Shown here in pieces: positions 27,694 to 36,726 of a stretch of 64,000 nt of DNA. A program made the position numbers and the translations under genes. A model generated the notes under the pieces. The model searched no databases. It was not told the origin of the DNA and saw only the letters and a program-made list of their open reading frames with translations. The DNA comes from Streptomyces sp. DG2A-72 (lineage in GTDB: Bacteria; Actinomycetota; Actinomycetes; Streptomycetales; Streptomycetaceae), in NCBI RefSeq assembly GCF_030499575.1, contig NZ_JASTLC010000001.1, positions 10,232,155 to 10,296,154 on the forward strand, written 5' to 3'. Numbering within the stretch: position 1 is the first letter of the stretch; every line of letters begins with the position of its first letter.

Positions 27694-28581
27694 TTATGCC
27701 GCGAGGGCGTGTTGGTGCCGCTGCCTGGTCTCGGCCGGGGTGAGGTAGCCGAAGGTCTTGTGCTTGCGCAGGCGGCGGCGGTTGTAGAAGGTCTCGATAA
27801 AGGTGAAGACTTCGGCGCGGGCGGTGGCCCGGTCGGGCCAGATGCGGGTGCCGATCTCTTCCTTGAGCAGGGCCCAGAAACTCTCCGCGGCCGCGTTGTC
27901 GAAGCATGATCCGGTGCGTCCGCAGCTGTTCCGCAGTCCCAACTCCCTTATTCGGTCGCAGAATTGGGTCGAGGTGTATTCGCTGCCGCGGTCACTGTGG
28001 ATCACGCAGCCAGGCTCCAGGTTCCCTCGGCCGTAGGCCATGTCGAGGGCGTCCACGACGAGTTCTGCGCGGTGGTGATCAGCCATGGCATAACCGACGA
28101 CCTCGCGGGTGGCCAGGTCCAGCCAGCGGGCGAGGTAGAGCCAGCCCTCGGCAGTGGGCAGGTAGGTGATGTCGCCGACCAGCTTGATCCCGGGCCGCTC
28201 GGCGTGGAAGTCGCGGCCGATCAGGTCAGGGGCCGGCTTCGCCTTCTTGTCGGGCCGGGTCAACGAGCGGCGCTTGCGCCGGGTGACGCCTCGGATGTCG
28301 CGCTCGCGTATCACGCGGGCGATGCGCTTGCGGTTCACTCGCCGCCCCAGACGCCGCAGTTCGGCGTGGATGCGCGGGACACCGTAGGTGTGGCGGGAGG
28401 CGACGTGCAGCACTGTGATCTCGTGCGCGAGCGCGTCGTCGGCGGCCTGCCGGGCATGGCGGGCGGTCTCGCCCTCGCGCCACGCGTAGTAGGAGGAGCG
28501 GGCGACGTGCAGCACCCGGCACAACAGAACAATCGGGTAGTTCGCCTTCTCCGCATGGATGAACCGGCACAACTCGCTCAC
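27694..28581 (-). CDS. IS3-family transposase OrfB
   Basis: The 295-residue integrase-type transposase has an HTH_21 region (SRHTYGVPRIHAELRRLGRRVNRKRI) followed by the rve DDE core: Asp in VGDITYLPT, Asp in IHSDRGSEYTS, Glu in FDNAAAESFWALLKEE. Its ATG overlaps the TGA of orfA (ATGA), so the two may be coupled or joined by -1 frameshifting to OrfAB, as is usual in IS3 elements. The frame is complete, so this copy may be active. Confidence 0.9.
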   Translation of the reverse strand: MSELCRFIHAEKANYPIVLLCRVLHVARSSYYAWREGETARHARQAADDALAHEITVLHVASRHTYGVPRIHAELRRLGRRVNRKRIARVIRERDIRGVTRRKRRSLTRPDKKAKPAPDLIGRDFHAERPGIKLVGDITYLPTAEGWLYLARWLDLATREVVGYAMADHHRAELVVDALDMAYGRGNLEPGCVIHSDRGSEYTSTQFCDRIRELGLRNSCGRTGSCFDNAAAESFWALLKEEIGTRIWPDRATARAEVFTFIETFYNRRRLRKHKTFGYLTPAETRQRHQHALAA

Positions 28582-28877
28582 CGGTCGTTCTCCTTCACGA
28601 AGAAGGCGGTCGCTTTTTTCAGGATCTCGATCGTCTGCTGCTGCTCGCGGTTCTCCCGCCGCAGCCGCTTGAGCTCCTCGCGCTCGGCACTGCTCAATTC
28701 ACCGGGAGTGCCCTCGCCCTGCTCCGCCTTCGCCTTGCGGTACCAGCCACGCAGGGACTCGGAGCTGATGCCGAGTTCCCGGGCGACTGCCGTGACCGTC
28801 TTGCCCGAGGAGTCGACGAGCGCGATCGCGTCCCGCTTGAACTCTTCGGTGTACCGCTTCGTGTACTTGCTTCCCAC
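28578..28877 (-). CDS. IS3-family OrfA (DNA-binding)
   Basis: This 99-residue protein has an HTH_Tnp_1 domain (YTEEFKRDAIALV, TAVARELGISSESLRGWYRK) and a C-terminal leucine-zipper-like coiled coil (LKRLRRENREQQQTIEILKK). It binds the element ends and pairs with OrfB. It is the upstream gene of IS copy A and ends in the 4-base overlap with orfB. Confidence 0.9.
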   Translation of the reverse strand: MGSKYTKRYTEEFKRDAIALVDSSGKTVTAVARELGISSESLRGWYRKAKAEQGEGTPGELSSAEREELKRLRRENREQQQTIEILKKATAFFVKENDR

Positions 28878-29037
28878 CTGGTGCTACTTCCTCTGGAACC
28901 TCAGGTCCCAGTCTCCAGGTGTCCACGATCAAGGGGAAGGTTCACGGTTTTGATTGACCCCGCCTGCCGCACGTCGCACCGCTCCATGCGGCCCCACGCC
29001 GCGAAGGAATGACCGGCAGCCGAGCACGGCCCTGCCG

Positions 29038-29517
29038 TCACCCCATCAAGGGCTGGAGAACAACGACACCCACAACCTCATCCCCACCGGGCCATCCCAC
29101 ACGCCCGCCGTCACGCAGCTCGCTGACGGCGAGTTGCTCCATGCTGCCCACAACCGCCCGACAACCTGCACAAACACGGCACTTGACGTTCCTCGCCCCT
29201 TCAGGAATGACAATTACTCCCCTGGTCATGGCCCCGACCATGCGGGAGGACGACACCTTGGTCAACACGCGCTTACGCCCGGCCCGCTGGTTGTCCTTGA
29301 TCGGCACCTTGCCGATACGGACACGCTCAGCAAGGTCGACCCGCTGGTGGTGACCCAGGTGACGGCCGACCAACTCAAGAACCTCAGCATCACGGCCGGT
29401 GACGCGCAGCCGGTCCTGAATCCGGGCCCCGGACGGGGCCGCGACGGTGAACGGGTCAGCGAGTACACGAAGATGCTCCTTCTTCCGCCTGCGCGCCACT
29501 CGCTGACCTCCTCTCAA
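29038..29517 (-). pseudogene. tnpB: IS607-type TnpB, N-terminal remnant
   Basis: The first part of this frame (RIQDRLRVTGRDAEVLELVG, RKRVLTKVSSSRMVGAMTR) matches the N-terminus of actinobacterial IS607 TnpB proteins (normally LTAASSSRWAGAITR). After about residue 95 the sequence is unrelated and the RuvC core is absent. The left border is IS copy A. It follows the IS607 tnpA on the same strand in the usual order. Confidence 0.55.
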
Positions 29518-29555
29518 CTCGACTACCGAAAGTATCTATCTTGGCCAATACTGGC

Positions 29556-30230
29556 CTACAAATCGTGTTCGCTGACCGTGGACTTGACCGCTCTGGTGAG
29601 TGCGCGGGCCTTCGCGGAACGCGGCCCGTACAGGCGCCCAGAGAACGACGTGACCACTGCGAGCATGTCCCGCACCAGATCCCCATCGCCGACACCATCC
29701 AGCTCCTCGTCCCCGCCCACGATCTCCAGCCGGCAAGCCCACGACGGCAGCACCACCTCAGCCAACAGGCCCGTACCAAACCGCGCCAGCCGCTCATCAT
29801 GCGTGACCAGCAGCGCAGTCACGCCCTCCTGCTGGCAGGCCCGCAGCGCCCGGCGAAGACTCTTGCGCTTGTCCGACAGTCCCGAGGCGACATCGAAGAA
29901 CTCCCCAGCCACCGGCCGGCTACCGGCAGCGTCCCGAAGCCGGGCAAGCTGTCGGTCCAGATCCCCTTCGCCCCGCTGACGGTGCGAGGACACACGCCCA
30001 TACAGCACCACCGAGCCATCGCGCTCAACCGGTCGGCCCCGCGTCCGCGCAACCCCGTCCAGGTCGCCCACGCGGAAGATCCGCCGACCGCCCGGAGACC
30101 TCCGGTCCTCCAGCAGACCTTCGAGGGTGTACGGCCGAAGCGTCCGCGTCGACACCCCAAGCCGCTTCGCAGCCCGCCCAAAGAGATGATCCCGACAAGG
30201 GCAGCGAGCCCCACGCCGACGTCCGGGCAT
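29556..30230 (-). CDS. tnpA: IS607-family serine recombinase TnpA
   Basis: The 224-residue frame from ATG 30230 has an N-terminal MerR-like helix-turn-helix (AAKRLGVSTRTLRPYTLEG) and a resolvase domain: YGRVSSHRQRGEGDLDRQLARL with the nucleophile Ser, DVASGLSDKRKSLRRAL, LLVTHDERLARFGTGLL and MLAVVTSFSGRLYG with the C-terminal arginine-rich helix. All catalytic-core motifs are present. The start is uncertain, because the normal N-terminus before AAKRLG is degenerate and the open frame extends upstream; the HTH may be damaged. Its partner tnpB is a remnant. Confidence 0.7.
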   Translation of the reverse strand: MPGRRRGARCPCRDHLFGRAAKRLGVSTRTLRPYTLEGLLEDRRSPGGRRIFRVGDLDGVARTRGRPVERDGSVVLYGRVSSHRQRGEGDLDRQLARLRDAAGSRPVAGEFFDVASGLSDKRKSLRRALRACQQEGVTALLVTHDERLARFGTGLLAEVVLPSWACRLEIVGGDEELDGVGDGDLVRDMLAVVTSFSGRLYGPRSAKARALTRAVKSTVSEHDL

Positions 30231-30407
30231 CCACGTCCGGACGTCCGGAGACGCATCTGGACACGACAAAGCCCCCCGAACGCGACGAACACAACGGGGG
30301 ACGGCCTGCTGAGCAGCACTAATACTGGCAATATAGGTGGTATGACCGATTTGTTTAGCGGTGGAGGCTTCACCGCCCCCACTGTGTGCGGGTGAGCAGG
30401 AGGCGCG

Positions 30408-32618
30408 GTGACGGCTGACAAGGCTGGCTCCGTGAGCGACGCAGAGCCGCCCGAGCTGCTGCTGTTCGGCTCCCCGGCAGCCCCTGGCGAAGACGCCTGG
30501 GGGGAAGGAGCGCCGGTCACGGAGACGCTGGACCTCGTCCTCCACCATGCGACAACATGCCTGGACGGCCTGGGCGCCCTGGTGCACCGGCATGATCCTG
30601 CCGCCGGTCGGCTGCGCCTGGTCGCGGCCAGTGGGCTTGCCCGGGCAGGCGTGGGGGAGTGGGCGGATCTGCCCGACGAGCAGGACGTGGCGCCCGCGCA
30701 CGCCGTGCGGCGTGGTGCCTTCGTCTGCGTTGCCGGGGACAGCCTGGGGATCGGCGCGGCCGGCACGGCGGCAATACCTCTCCCCGGCGCCGATGGGCCG
30801 GTCGGTGTGCTGTCCGTGCTCACGGCAGGGCCCGGTGAGCCAGATGAGGCGCAACGGTCCCTACTGCATGCGTTGGCGGCGTGGGCCGGTGCGCGCCTAA
30901 GTGGCGGGGCGGCCACGTCGCCCGGCCCTGGTCCGGTGGCCGGGGCCAAGCGATCTGTACGCATGGGTGAGCTGACCGCCGCGCTGGCTGAGGCCGTCAC
31001 CTCCCACGACGTTGTGCAGGCAGTGGCTGAGTTCGTCCTGCCCCCGTTCGGTGCCGACGGGCTGGTGTTTCAGATGCTGGAAGGCGGCCGCCTGAAAGTC
31101 GTCGGCGCCGCCGGATATCCGCAGGAATTCCTCAGTCTGGTCGACGGGATCCCGCTCGCCGCCCATGCCTCTTTCCACGATGTGGTGCGAACTCGTACTC
31201 CTCGGTTCATCGAGTCGACGGCCGAGGCTTTCAGACGCTATCCGGCGCTGAGGCATGTGCACGAGGTGTCACCGAAGGAGGCGTGGGCGTTTCTGCCCAT
31301 GATGGCCTCCGGACGCGTCATCGGCTTGTGTGTGGTGTCCTTCAGTGAGCCGCGTTCCTTCAGCGACGAGGAGCGCACCTTGCTGACGGCGCTGAGCGGC
31401 CTGGTCGGTCAGTCCCTGGAGCGGGCCCGCCTCTACGACCTGGAGCACGCCCGGGCCCAGGAACTGCAGCGCGGACTGCTGCCCAGGACGCTGCCCCGCC
31501 TGCCCGCCGCCAGCGCCGCCGCCCGGTACCTGCCCGCGGGCCGGGGCGAGGAAGTGGGTGGCGACTGGTACGACGTGATTCCGCTGTCCGCCGACCGGGT
31601 CGCCATGGTGATCGGCGACGTCATGGGGCACGGCATCACCGAGGCGGCCATCATGGGTCGGCTGCGTACCGCCGTACGCACCCTCGCCGACCTGGAGATG
31701 CCCCCCGACGAGTTGTTCAGCCGTCTCAACGACCTGGTCTCCGAGCTTGGCGAGGACTTCTACGCCACCTGCCTGTACGCCATTTTCGACCCCGTCGCGC
31801 GCACGTGCACGTACTGCCTGGCCGGTCACCCCCCGCCGGTTGTCGTCCACCCCGATGGCACCGTACACAGCCCCGAGGGGACTCCCGACCCTCCGCTGGG
31901 GGCCGCCAGCCCGCCCTTCGCCACTCACCAACTGCACTTGCCAGACGAGAGCCTTGTCGTCCTGTGCACCGACGGGCTCATCGAATCCGCCACCCGGGAC
32001 ATCGACCAGGGACTCGCTCAACTGCGGCAGATCCTCTCCCAGGGCACGGCCCACACCGCCTGTTTCGAGGCCGCCGACGAGGACGACGATGTCCGATGCC
32101 TGGAGGAGCTGTGCGACAGGGTCGTCTCGGCTCTGCTGCCCGACCAGGGGCAGACCAATGACGACGCCGGCCTCCTCGTCGTCCATACCCGGTGCGCCGC
32201 CGCCCGTGATGTCGCCTCCTGCAGCCTTCCCGACGATCCCCGGGCAGCCGGACAGGCCCGCGAATACATCCGCAAACAGCTCGACACATGGGGGCTGGGC
32301 GACCTCGCGCTGACCACGGAGCTACTGGTGAGCGAGCTGGTCGGCAACGTCGTCCGGCACGCCAAGGGCCCCATCCGCCTGCGCCTGCTGCGCAGCCGCT
32401 CACTGATATGCGAGCTCTACGACGGCAGCCTCACCACCCCCCGCATCCGCCACGCCAGTTACACCGACGAAGGCGGACGCGGCCTGCAACTCATTGCCGC
32501 CCTTTCCCGGCGTTGGGGCGCCCGCTATCTCCAGGACGGCAAGTGCATCTGGACGGAGCAGGACCTCCCGCTTGCGCATGCCTCCGGAGAACCTGGGCGC
32601 ACAAGCGTTCTCGCGTAG
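30408..32618 (+). CDS. GAF-GAF-SpoIIE phosphatase with anti-sigma-type ATPase domain
   Basis: This 736-residue protein is a partner-switching regulator. Two GAF-like sensor domains (about residues 35-165 and 185-335) precede a SpoIIE/RsbU-type PP2C phosphatase (about 360-570) with GGDWYDVI, IGDVMGHG, AGHPPPVV and VVLCTDGLIE, whose acidic residues bind metal. The C-terminal 120 residues form an RsbW-like HATPase (N box ELLVSELVGNVVRHA, G box DEGGRGLQLI). Phosphatase and kinase in one chain usually act on anti-sigma antagonists. The GTG at 30408 follows AGCAGGAGG. It is the only intact large gene inside the inverted IS pair. Confidence 0.9.
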   Translation: MTADKAGSVSDAEPPELLLFGSPAAPGEDAWGEGAPVTETLDLVLHHATTCLDGLGALVHRHDPAAGRLRLVAASGLARAGVGEWADLPDEQDVAPAHAVRRGAFVCVAGDSLGIGAAGTAAIPLPGADGPVGVLSVLTAGPGEPDEAQRSLLHALAAWAGARLSGGAATSPGPGPVAGAKRSVRMGELTAALAEAVTSHDVVQAVAEFVLPPFGADGLVFQMLEGGRLKVVGAAGYPQEFLSLVDGIPLAAHASFHDVVRTRTPRFIESTAEAFRRYPALRHVHEVSPKEAWAFLPMMASGRVIGLCVVSFSEPRSFSDEERTLLTALSGLVGQSLERARLYDLEHARAQELQRGLLPRTLPRLPAASAAARYLPAGRGEEVGGDWYDVIPLSADRVAMVIGDVMGHGITEAAIMGRLRTAVRTLADLEMPPDELFSRLNDLVSELGEDFYATCLYAIFDPVARTCTYCLAGHPPPVVVHPDGTVHSPEGTPDPPLGAASPPFATHQLHLPDESLVVLCTDGLIESATRDIDQGLAQLRQILSQGTAHTACFEAADEDDDVRCLEELCDRVVSALLPDQGQTNDDAGLLVVHTRCAAARDVASCSLPDDPRAAGQAREYIRKQLDTWGLGDLALTTELLVSELVGNVVRHAKGPIRLRLLRSRSLICELYDGSLTTPRIRHASYTDEGGRGLQLIAALSRRWGARYLQDGKCIWTEQDLPLAHASGEPGRTSVLA

Positions 32619-32690
32619 CGGCAGTCAGTGTCCCTCGAAACAGTTATCCGGGCAGGCGCCCGGCCGGGGCCCCGGGGCTGCTCGGTGTGT

Positions 32691-33030
32691 TCAGCAGTCG
32701 ATGGTGATGGAGGCTCCTGCAACGCGGGAGGCGCACGCGCACATCGTTCGGCCGTCGGCGTTGACGTTCCGAGAGAAACACGTCCTGGTCGTCGACCTTG
32801 CCGGCCACGTCGAGTATCGAGACTCTGCACAGGCCGCATTCGCCGCGGCGGCAGTCGTACATCATCTCCACTCCGGCGCTTTGCAGGGCGTCCAGGAGTC
32901 TGGCGCCAACGGCTACGTCGATGCGCACCCCGTGTGCGGGAGCCTCTACGCGGAACGGGCTGCGGGCAGGGCTCCGCTCGCGCCGAACGTTTCGAAGCGG
33001 AGCCCGCCGGGTGGTCTGACGGCGTGCTGC
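32691..33030 (-). pseudogene. Ferredoxin domain of a phthalate-dioxygenase-reductase-like protein, remnant
   Basis: HGVRIDVAVGARLLDALQSAG and YDCRRGECGLCRVSILD are the plant-type [2Fe-2S] domain that ends reductases of ring-hydroxylating oxygenases (PDR/VanB type), with the first three cysteine ligands. After a frameshift near 32775 the frame with NADGRTMCACASRVAG supplies the fourth cysteine and the TGA at 32691. Another shift near 32960 leads back to LRFETFGASGA, the linker of such reductases. The FMN/NAD domain is missing. Confidence 0.65.
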
Positions 33031-33109
33031 CAGGCTGCTCACAACGGCTGTGAGCAGGCCCATCGGGCGTCAGACGTTGCCCTTGCCGAAAATCTCATCC
33101 GACCTGGTG

Positions 33110-33469
33110 GGGGCCGGTGTGCGGGATGCATGGGAGCTTGGCGGCGGTTACCCGATGCAGCGCTGTGGCCGGATGTCCTTCGGGTCGGTGGGCTCGTCGT
33201 CGCCGGCGCCTACGCCTTGCCGGCGCGCGGGCGGACGTGGGGCGCGTGTGCAGCCCGGGCCAAGCGCAGGATGTGGTTTCGGTCGTACGGAGAATGCTGC
33301 GCGATCTCACCCTGGGAGTCACACGGCCGTCCGGCCGCAGTTCGCAGAGGCCGAAGCCGGTGTGCACGCTGCCGTCGTCCTCACCGACCAGCGTGCGCCG
33401 CCGATGGCCGAGTTCGTCGTACGGCGGCTCGGGCACCTCGGCGGCCCGGCGCACCAGGTGGCTGGTCAT
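33110..33469 (-). pseudogene. Cupin-domain protein remnant coupled to the amidohydrolase
   Basis: ATG 33469 overlaps the amidohydrolase stop (ATGA), showing that it was the next gene of the operon. MTSHLVRRAAEVPEPPYDEL and VHTGFGLCELRPDGRV look like the start of a ureidoglycine-aminohydrolase-type cupin. The metal-binding histidine motifs expected next are lost, and the remaining frame has unrelated arginine-rich text. A deletion and frameshift near 33320 are likely. Confidence 0.5.
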
Positions 33470-34818
33470 GCCGTGGGCTTCGCCTCCTTCGCTGCCAGGA
33501 GCCGGTCCCGGGACTCCTCGACGAGCCGCAGCGCCCGTGCGGTGTCGGCGGTCAGCCTGCCGTCGCGTTTGCGGATCACGCCGTCGACGACAACGGTCTC
33601 GACGTTGGACACGTCCGCGCACAGCGTCACGGCGGCCGCGGCGTCGTGCACGGGGGCGACGTTCAGCGCGGTGGCGTCGATCGCGACGATGTCGGCGCGC
33701 TTGCCGGGGGTGAGCGAGCCGGTGCGCTGTTCCAGGCCCGCGACGTGGGCGCCGTTGACGGTGGCGATCTCCAGCATCTGGCGTGCCGTCAACATCGTCT
33801 CGGGCACCGGCAGGTTGGCCTGCCAGCAGTCGGCGTTGACCCGGGCGCGTTCGGCGCCGAAGGCGGCGCGGATCTGGGTGAACATGTCGCCGGGCACGGT
33901 GGTGACGACGTCGATGCTCAGGGACGGCCGCAGCCCGTGCTCGATGGCCTTCATCACGGGCGGCCAGCCGTGCCCCATCTGCTCCTCGACCTGCGGCGCG
34001 ATCGAGACCGTACCGCCGCTGTCGGCGACCATCCGCCACTCCTCCTCGTGGAGGTAGCAGCAGTGGATGTAGGTGGTGTCGGGGCCGAGGAGCCCCAGGT
34101 CGTGGAGCTGCTTGACCATGCCGAAGCGGCCGGCCAGCCGCCCCATGGCCACGTGCACGGTGATCGGGATGCCGAGGTCGCGGGCGAGTGTCCACTCGGC
34201 GGTGACGACGTCGTTGGTGCAGAAGCCGGGGCCGCGGGTGGCCAGCGCCATGGTCAGCAGGCCGTCGTCGGAGGCGAAGTACTTGGCGTGGATACGGCGT
34301 ACGTCGTCGGCCGGCATCGCGATCTTGCTGTCGAACAAGTAGTCGGCGAGGGAGGTGTTGGCGCTGCCGTACGCGTACTGGGCGCGGATGCCGGTCTCCG
34401 TGAGCGCCTGGATCGCGGCGTCCGGGTGGGCGGGCGTATTGTTGATGTGCGACCAGTCGACCAACGTGGTGATGCCGGCGTTCAGGCATTCCAAGGCACC
34501 GGCGAGGTTGCCCGCGTAGACGTCTTCGGGCGTGTACAGCGGCGCGAACGTGTCGAGGATGTCGACGAAGTAGTCGTCCAGCGTGGCGTCGGGGGCGACG
34601 CCCCGGATCGGGGCCTCCCAGGTGTGCCGGTGGGTGTCGACGAAGCCGGGGATCACGATGCGGCCGGTCATGTCGAGGACCTCGGCGTCGGCGCTGATCT
34701 CGCGCTGCACGGCCGTGATCCTGCCGTCCTCGATGAGGACGTCCCCCTGGGGCAGCTCTCCGATGCCGGGATCCATCGAGATCACGTGGCCGGAGCGCAG
34801 GAGCATCCGATTGGTCAT
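33466..34818 (-). CDS. TRZ/ATZ-type amidohydrolase
   Basis: This 450-residue metal-dependent hydrolase belongs to the cytosine deaminase/atrazine chlorohydrolase group. The HxH pair is in DTHRHTWEAP (about residue 64), further ligands are His in PITVHVAMG and His in YIHCCYLHEEEW, and the catalytic Asp is in LSIDVVTT; GKRADIVAID is the usual C-terminal beta-sandwich motif. It hydrolyses a C-N or C-Cl bond of a ring or guanidine compound; the substrate is unknown. The ATG at 34818 follows GGGAGGAAGGGCG. With the cupin and ferredoxin remnants it suggests a former catabolic operon for an N-heterocycle. Confidence 0.85.
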   Translation of the reverse strand: MTNRMLLRSGHVISMDPGIGELPQGDVLIEDGRITAVQREISADAEVLDMTGRIVIPGFVDTHRHTWEAPIRGVAPDATLDDYFVDILDTFAPLYTPEDVYAGNLAGALECLNAGITTLVDWSHINNTPAHPDAAIQALTETGIRAQYAYGSANTSLADYLFDSKIAMPADDVRRIHAKYFASDDGLLTMALATRGPGFCTNDVVTAEWTLARDLGIPITVHVAMGRLAGRFGMVKQLHDLGLLGPDTTYIHCCYLHEEEWRMVADSGGTVSIAPQVEEQMGHGWPPVMKAIEHGLRPSLSIDVVTTVPGDMFTQIRAAFGAERARVNADCWQANLPVPETMLTARQMLEIATVNGAHVAGLEQRTGSLTPGKRADIVAIDATALNVAPVHDAAAAVTLCADVSNVETVVVDGVIRKRDGRLTADTARALRLVEESRDRLLAAKEAKPTA

Positions 34819-34962
34819 CGCCCTTCCTCCCATGGGGTGTTCAGTACGCGGCGAGTGCGCGGACCGTCGTCACGACCGCCGAAGCAGTGGCGCGGCTCCT
34901 CTGCTTCCTCTGGGACCGTCCGTCCCAGTATCAGGCTGTCCGGGCAGCGGGGGAACTTCAAT

Positions 34963-35208
34963 CGCGCTCGTCGACTCCTTGGGCAAGACGGTCACGGCAG
35001 TCGCCCGGGAACTCGGCATCAGCTCCGGGTCCCTGCGTGGCTGGTACCGCAAGGCGAAGGCGGAGCAGGGCGAGGGCACTCCGGTGAATTGAGCAGTGCC
35101 GAGCGCGAGGAGCTCAAGCGGCTGCGGCGGGAGAACCGCGAGCAGCAGCAGACGATCGAGATTCTGAAAAAAGCGACCGCCTTCTTCGTGAAGGAGAACG
35201 ACCGGTGA
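34963..35208 (+). pseudogene. IS3-family orfA, copy B, truncated and frameshifted
   Basis: IALVDSLGKTVTAVARELG and LRGWYRKAKAEQGEGTP match OrfA of copy A. One C is lost in the CTCCGGTGAATTG stretch (copy A has CTCCCGGTG), which brings a stop at 35090 before the coiled coil. The start codon is absent. Confidence 0.8.
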
Positions 35209-36091
35209 GCGAGTTGTGCCGGTTCATCCATGCGGAGAAGGCGAACTACCCGATTGTTCTGTTGTGCCGGGTGCTGAAGGTCGCCCGCTCCTCTACTACG
35301 CGTGGCGCGAGGGCGAGACCGCCCGCCGTGCCCGGCAGGCCGCCGACGACGCGCTCGCGCACGAGATCACAGTGCTGCACGTCGCGTCCCGCCACACCTA
35401 CGGTGTCCCGCGCATCCACGCCGAACTGCGGCGTCTGGAGCGGCGAGTGAACCGCAAGCGCATCGCCCGAGTGATGCGCGAGCGCGACATCCGAGGCGTC
35501 ACCCGGCGCAAGCGCCGCTCGTTGACCCGGCCCGACAAGAAGGCGAAGCCGGCCCCTGACCTGATCGGCCGCGACTTCCACGCCGAGCGGCCCGGGATCA
35601 AGCTGGTCGGCGACATCACCTATCTGGCCACTGCCGAGGGCTGGCTCTACCTCGCCCGCTGGCTGGACCTGGCCACCCGCGAGGTCGTCGGTTATGCCAT
35701 GGCTGATCACCACCGCGCAGAACTCGTCATGGACGCCCTCGACATGGCCTACGGCCGAGGGAACCTGGAGCCTGGCTGCGTGATCCACAGTGACCGCGGC
35801 AGCGAATACACCTCGACCCAATTCTGCGACCGAATAAGGGAGTTGGGACTGCGGAACAGCTGCGGACGCACCGGATCATGCTTCGACAACGCGGCCGCGG
35901 AGAGTTTCTGGGCCCTGCTCAAGGAAGAGATCGGCACCCGCATCTGGCCCGACCGGGCCACCGCCCGCGCCGAAGTCTTCACCTTTATCGAGACCTTCTA
36001 CAACCGCCGCCGCCTGCGCAAGCACAAGACCTTCGGCTACCTCACCCCGGCCGAGACCAGGCAGCGGCACCAACACGCCCTCGCGGCATAA
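35205..36091 (+). pseudogene. IS3-family orfB, copy B, frameshifted
   Basis: The frame from ATG 35205 matches OrfB of copy A up to VLKVARSS, where a single base is missing (GCTCCTCTACTAC against GCTCCTCCTACTAC), and the rest continues in another frame to 36091 with all three catalytic residues (GDITYLAT, HSDRGSEY, AESFWALLKEE). This copy cannot make a full transposase by itself, but the ends could still be moved by copy A. Confidence 0.85.
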
Positions 36092-36126
36092 CCGACGAGT
36101 ATCCAAGATCACGGGGAAACTTCACA

Positions 36127-36726
36127 TGCATCAGATGGCGGGCTGCTGGAGCGGGCTTCGGCGCTGCTGCGACGCTTCTCATCGCAACCTGTAGTTCGTC
36201 CGGTACCACGCCTTCGGGCTCGGCCGGGGGCGTCGCGGTGTCCGCCACCACTTCGAGCGCGCCAGCATCCGCCAACACGTCCTCGGCGGCTCCGGCCCAC
36301 GCAGCGGCCGAGCAGGCCAAAGCGGCGTACGTCGCGATGTGGCAGGACATGGCGCAGGCGGGGAGGACCTCGAACTGGAAGTCTCCGAGGCTGGCGGCTC
36401 ACGCCACCGGAGACGCGTTGTCGGCGATGTCCCGCATTCTGTACGCGGATCATCTCAACGGACTTGTCAGCAAGGGGGCACCGAGGAACCGTCCCGAAGT
36501 GACCTCGGCGACCCCGACAGCCAGGCCGACCACGATGATGATCGAGGACTGCGGAGACTCGACGCACTGGCTGCAGTACCGGAAGGACACCGGCAGGCTC
36601 GCCGACGCAACCCCGGGCGCCCGACGTGCGATTACAGCTGAGGTGCAGCAACAGTCGGACGGCACTTGGAAGGTGACGCGCTTCGCAGTCGAGGGGCTGG
36701 GCTCATGCGGAGGCGCTCAGCGGTGA
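36127..36726 (+). pseudogene. Lipoprotein gene of a tad-type operon, start removed by IS copy B
   Basis: Directly at the IS end the frame reads a hydrophobic segment with a lipobox-like LLIATCSSS, a Ser/Ala/Thr-rich linker, and a globular part (AYVAMWQDMAQAGRTSNWKSP, WLQYRKDTGRLADATPGARRA). No ATG, GTG or TTG lies in frame between the IS and the lipobox, so the IS has removed the start; the frame continues upstream only into antisense-like IS text. In related operons this lipoprotein precedes the secreted, SAF and CpaF genes. It overlaps the next gene by 22 bases. Confidence 0.6.

Larger units (their letters stand above)
27661..28944 (-). mobile_element. IS3-family insertion sequence, copy A (intact)
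   Basis: This 1284-base element carries orfA and orfB overlapping by 4 bases. Its ends read TGAA-x-TTCCCC-x-TGATC-x-TGGA inward (27661 rightwards; 28944 leftwards), an imperfect terminal inverted repeat. No direct target duplication is visible. A near-identical but damaged copy lies in opposite orientation at 34963-36124. Confidence 0.85.
34963..36124 (+). mobile_element. IS3-family insertion sequence, copy B (5'-truncated, damaged)
   Basis: This is the same element as copy A but in the opposite orientation, with the right end TTCCCC-x-TTCA intact at 36124. The left end with the first approximately 18 codons of orfA is missing; homology begins at ATCGCGCTCGTCGACTCC. Within the shared part only scattered substitutions and single-base deletions are seen, so the copies diverged recently. 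Confidence 0.85.

Noticed and set aside
27661..36124. Active composite transposon
   Set aside because: Copy B lacks its outer-gene start and one end, and no target duplication is visible, so mobility of the whole unit cannot be supported.
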